Below, piece by piece: positions 61,365-64,000 of a stretch of DNA of 64,000 nucleotides. The notes below the pieces were generated by a model. It worked only from the letters and a program-made list of their open reading frames with translations, searched no databases and had not been told where the DNA came from. Source of the stretch: Embleya sp045207785 (GTDB taxonomy: Bacteria > Actinomycetota > Actinomycetes > Streptomycetales > Streptomycetaceae); assembly GCF_045207785.1 (NCBI RefSeq), contig NZ_CP108776.1, forward strand, positions 2,480,001 to 2,544,000, given 5' to 3'. Position numbers and translations under genes: made by a program. Position 1 is the stretch's first letter, and each line of letters begins with the position of its first letter.

Positions 61365-63596
61365 TCATGTGGGGGCCCACACCGCGTGCTCGACCCGCAG
61401 CAGCATGGCCGATCGCCCCGCGAGCCGCAGCCCGCTCCCGCCCGCGACCGGCTCGCTGTAGCGCGCCATCGGATCACCCTCCAGGGCGGTGTCGAGCACG
61501 ACCTCGTACGAGTGTGCCCACGGCTCGTCCGGCAGCGTGAACCGCATCGGCTGCGAGGACGCGTGCAGGATGAACAGGAAGCTGTCGTCCACGATCCGCT
61601 CGCCGCGCGGGCCGCGGCGGTCGATGTCCAGGCCGGACAGGTACATCCCCAGCGTCGCGGTCGGCGCGAACCAGTCCTTGCGGGTCATCTCGCGCCCGGC
61701 GGGGGTGAACCACGCGAGATCGCGCACCCCGTCCGGCCCGACCGGCCGGCCCGAGTAGAACGCTCGTCGGCACAGCACCGGATGCGCTCGGCGCAGCCGG
61801 ATCAGCCGCGCGGTCAGATCCAGCAGCGGACGCCACTCGGGCGACTCCAGCGCCGACCAGTCCACCCACGACAGCTCGTTGTCCTGACAGTAGGCGTTGT
61901 TGTTGCCGAGCTGGGTGCGGCCCATCTCGTCGCCGGAGGTGATCATCGGGACGCCGGTCGACAGCAGCAGCGTGGTGATCAGGTTGCGGATCTGCCGCTT
62001 GCGCAGCGACACCACGTTCACATCCGCCGTCTCGCCCTCGTAGCCGTGGTTCCACGAGCGGTTGTTGTCGGTCCCGTCCCGGTTGTCCTCGCCGTTGGCC
62101 TCGTTGCGCTTGCGTTCGTAGGTGACCAGGTCGCGCATCGTGAAGCCGTCGTGCGCGGTGACGAAGTTGATCGAGGCGTACGGGTTGCGGCCGTCGCGCT
62201 GGTACAGGTCCGACGAGCCGGAGAGCCGGTACGCGAGATCGCGCACGTCCGGCCGGGCCCCGCGCCAGAAGTCCCGGACCGCGTCCCGGTACTGGTCGTT
62301 CCACTCGGTCCACAGCGGCGGGAACGCGCCGACCTGATAGCCGCCGGCGCCCAGGTCCCACGGCTCGGCGATCAGCTTGACCCGGGAGAGCACGGGGTCC
62401 TGGGCGATGACGGTCAGGAACGAGGACAGCCGGTCCACGTCGTGCCGCGACCGCGCGAGGGCCGCGGCCAGGTCGAACCGGAACCCGTCCACGCCCATCT
62501 CGGTCACCCAGTAGCGCAGCGAGTCGGTGATCAGCTGGAGCACGTGCGGCTGGACCACGTTGAGCGTGTTCCCGCAGCCGGTGAAGTCGGTGTAGTGCCG
62601 GCCGCCGCCGGCCAGGCGGTAGTAGCCCCCGTTGTCGATGCCCCGGAAACACAGCGTCGGGCCGCCCGGGCCGCCCTCGCCGGTGTGGTTGTAGACGACG
62701 TCCAGGATCACCTCGACGCCGGCCTCGTGCAGCGCGTGCACCATGTTCCGGAACTCGTACACCTGGCCGCCGCGCCCGCCCGCCGAGCTGTACCCCGCGT
62801 GCGGCGCGAAGAAGCCGACCGTGTTGTAGCCCCAGTGGTTGGTCCGCCGGCCGCGCAACAGGTGCTCCTCGGACACGAACTGATGCACCGGCAGCAGTTC
62901 GACCGCGGTCACTCCGAGCCGGACCAGGTGGTCGATCGCCGCCGGGTGCGCCAGGCCGGCGTAGGTGCCGCGAAGCTGCTCGGGCACCCGCGGGTGGCGC
63001 GCGGTGAAACCCTTGACGTGCAGCTCGTAGATGACGCTCTCGGCCCACGGGATCTTCGGCCGCCGGTCGTGCGACCAGTCGGCGTCGTCGGCCACCACGA
63101 CCGACTTGGGGACGAACGCGGCCGAGTCGCGGTCGTCCCGGACGGTGTCCTCGCGCCCGCGCTCGTGTCCGAAGACCGCGTCGTCCAGGACGAACCCGCC
63201 GTCCACGGCCCGCGCGTACGGGTCGAGCAGCAGCTTGGCCGGATTCCATCGGGCGCCGCGCGCGGGCTCCCAGCGCCCGTGCACGCGGTAGCCGTACCGC
63301 TGTCCCGGGCCCACGCCCGGCACGTAGCCGTGCCACACCCGGAAGGTCTGCTCGCGCAGCGGCAGCCGGGTCTCGCGCAGCGTGCCGTCGGGCGCCTCCT
63401 CGAACAGGCACAGGTCCACCGACTCCGCCTCGCCCGCCCACAGCGCGAAGTTGGTGCCCGTGCCGTCGAAGCGCGCGCCGAGCGGCAGTCTGCGGCCGGG
63501 CCACGGCGGCGCCACGTGACCGTTGCCGGTGCCGTACGCGCCGAGCGCGCCACGCGCGTCGACCGCGGTGTTCGTCGGTTCCCACTCGAGCTGCAC
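61365..63596 (-). CDS. glgX: glycogen debranching enzyme
   Basis: A 743-residue GH13 enzyme that hydrolyses alpha-1,6 branches of glycogen after phosphorylase. An N-terminal CBM48 domain (LPLGARFDGTGTNFALWAGE) precedes the barrel, with ELHVKGFTARHP, VILDVVYNHTGEGG, the nucleophile Asp in GVDGFRFDLA, the acid Glu in LIAEPWDLG and the transition-state Asp in TAHDGFTMRDL. The GTG start at 63596 has GGGGAGG 6 bases upstream. It stands alone, between a phosphatase and a terminator. Confidence 0.95.
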   Translation of the reverse strand: MQLEWEPTNTAVDARGALGAYGTGNGHVAPPWPGRRLPLGARFDGTGTNFALWAGEAESVDLCLFEEAPDGTLRETRLPLREQTFRVWHGYVPGVGPGQRYGYRVHGRWEPARGARWNPAKLLLDPYARAVDGGFVLDDAVFGHERGREDTVRDDRDSAAFVPKSVVVADDADWSHDRRPKIPWAESVIYELHVKGFTARHPRVPEQLRGTYAGLAHPAAIDHLVRLGVTAVELLPVHQFVSEEHLLRGRRTNHWGYNTVGFFAPHAGYSSAGGRGGQVYEFRNMVHALHEAGVEVILDVVYNHTGEGGPGGPTLCFRGIDNGGYYRLAGGGRHYTDFTGCGNTLNVVQPHVLQLITDSLRYWVTEMGVDGFRFDLAAALARSRHDVDRLSSFLTVIAQDPVLSRVKLIAEPWDLGAGGYQVGAFPPLWTEWNDQYRDAVRDFWRGARPDVRDLAYRLSGSSDLYQRDGRNPYASINFVTAHDGFTMRDLVTYERKRNEANGEDNRDGTDNNRSWNHGYEGETADVNVVSLRKRQIRNLITTLLLSTGVPMITSGDEMGRTQLGNNNAYCQDNELSWVDWSALESPEWRPLLDLTARLIRLRRAHPVLCRRAFYSGRPVGPDGVRDLAWFTPAGREMTRKDWFAPTATLGMYLSGLDIDRRGPRGERIVDDSFLFILHASSQPMRFTLPDEPWAHSYEVVLDTALEGDPMARYSEPVAGGSGLRLAGRSAMLLRVEHAVWAPT

Positions 63597-63660
63597 GGCC
63601 CGCCTCCCCGTCCCGGTCCCCAGGATGTTCCCGCCCGGGGCCCGCGCCTACACGTGAACG

Positions 63661-63700
63661 CCGCTGCGGCGGCATCCCCCGAGGGATGCCGCCGCAGCGG
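63661..63700 (-). terminator. strong hairpin, terminator of the Asn/Gly-rich gene
   Basis: A perfect 18-bp stem (CCGCTGCGGCGGCATCCC and its complement) with loop CCGA, between the glgX start and the leftward gene at the window end. Confidence 0.85.
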
Positions 63701-63740
63701 AAGGGCGATCGGCCGGGTCGGTGCGGCCGATCGCGTCAGC

Positions 63741-64000
63741 TCAGAACCAGGGGTGCCACCCGTGCAGCGCGGTGTTGCCGTTGCCCTGGTCGACCACGAC
63801 AACGCCCGAGTTGCCGTTGACGCCCGCGGTGTTGTTCTGGTTCGAGGCACCCGAGCCCGTCGCGCTCTGCTGCGTGGCGTTGTAGTTGCCGTCCACGCCA
63901 CCGAGCACGTTGCCACTGCCACTGTTGGTGGTGGAGGAGGTCGTGGTGGACGCGGTCGAGCCGTTGTCGCCGACAGTGCCGTTGCCGCCGTCGGCGAACG
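63741..64000 (-). CDS. C-terminal part of an Asn/Gly/Ser-rich protein (partial)
   Basis: The frame is open from the window edge to TGA at 63741 and gives 86 residues: Gly, Asn, Ser and Thr-rich repeats (FADGGNGTVGDNGS, NVLGGVDGNYNATQQS, NQNNTAGVNGNSGVVVV), then HGWHPWF at the end. The composition is like secreted or surface proteins of actinobacteria. The N-terminus is outside the window, so export cannot be shown. Confidence 0.7.
   Translation of the reverse strand, partial: FADGGNGTVGDNGSTASTTTSSTTNSGSGNVLGGVDGNYNATQQSATGSGASNQNNTAGVNGNSGVVVVDQGNGNTALHGWHPWF

Overview
The window is high-GC DNA with actinobacterial gene structure: GTG and TTG starts, GTGA/ATGA overlaps between co-directional genes, and G- or C-rich third codon positions. 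The gene set (ilvBNC with an Ile/Leu/Val leader peptide, serA, gatCAB, ligA beside a GGDEF/EAL gene, mnmA with a cysteine desulfurase, an opp operon, glycine riboswitch-gcvT-gcvH-glyA, XRE/DUF5753 with DUF397 genes) points to a member of the Streptomycetales. From memory this order follows the S. coelicolor SCO5470-SCO5515 chromosomal core. The genus (Streptomyces, Kitasatospora, Embleya, Yinghuangia or a relative) cannot be fixed from the sequence alone.

Layout. 0.2-10.9 kb: serine and branched-chain amino acid synthesis (serA, ilvC, ilvN, ilvB, with a leader peptide and attenuator). Between serA and ilvC sits a 5-kb signalling block: a SigE-type sigma factor, a small membrane protein, a PP2C phosphatase and three tandem FHA-domain genes. 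11-20 kb: a membrane GGDEF/EAL protein with a decayed EAL site, a DUF2079 membrane protein, a 2-hydroxyacid dehydrogenase, a PQQ-type sugar dehydrogenase lipoprotein and a large uncharacterised protein. 20-23.5 kb: a large LuxR-family ATPase regulator and a small basic protein. 23.8-27.3 kb: the gatC-gatA-orf-gatB operon. 27.7-32 kb: an accessory stretch with an alpha/beta hydrolase, intergenic repeats, a LysR/beta-lactamase-like pair, a MITE-like element and a TetR regulator. 32-41.8 kb: a MetE-like protein, ligA, a second (intact) GGDEF/EAL protein, a VOC protein, mnmA, a cysteine desulfurase and a TRIC-type channel. 41.8-48.1 kb: an oligopeptide ABC transporter in the order C-A-B-D-F. 48.4-54.2 kb: two SseB-family genes, a P-loop kinase-like gene, then the glycine riboswitch with gcvT, gcvH and glyA. 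54.2-59.5 kb: an accessory, partly decayed region with DUF397/XRE genes, two pseudogenes, a secreted protein and a Doc toxin with a very short putative antitoxin. 59.5-64 kb: a membrane protein, a tyrosine phosphatase, glgX and the 3' end of an Asn/Gly-rich, probably secreted protein.

How the parts connect. serA, gcvT, gcvH and glyA handle serine, glycine and one-carbon units, and the SseB-family genes lie beside them. The two GGDEF/EAL proteins are likely opposing or divergent c-di-GMP parts. The desulfurase probably feeds sulfur to MnmA for tRNA 2-thiolation. No tRNA, rRNA, CRISPR array or complete insertion sequence was seen.
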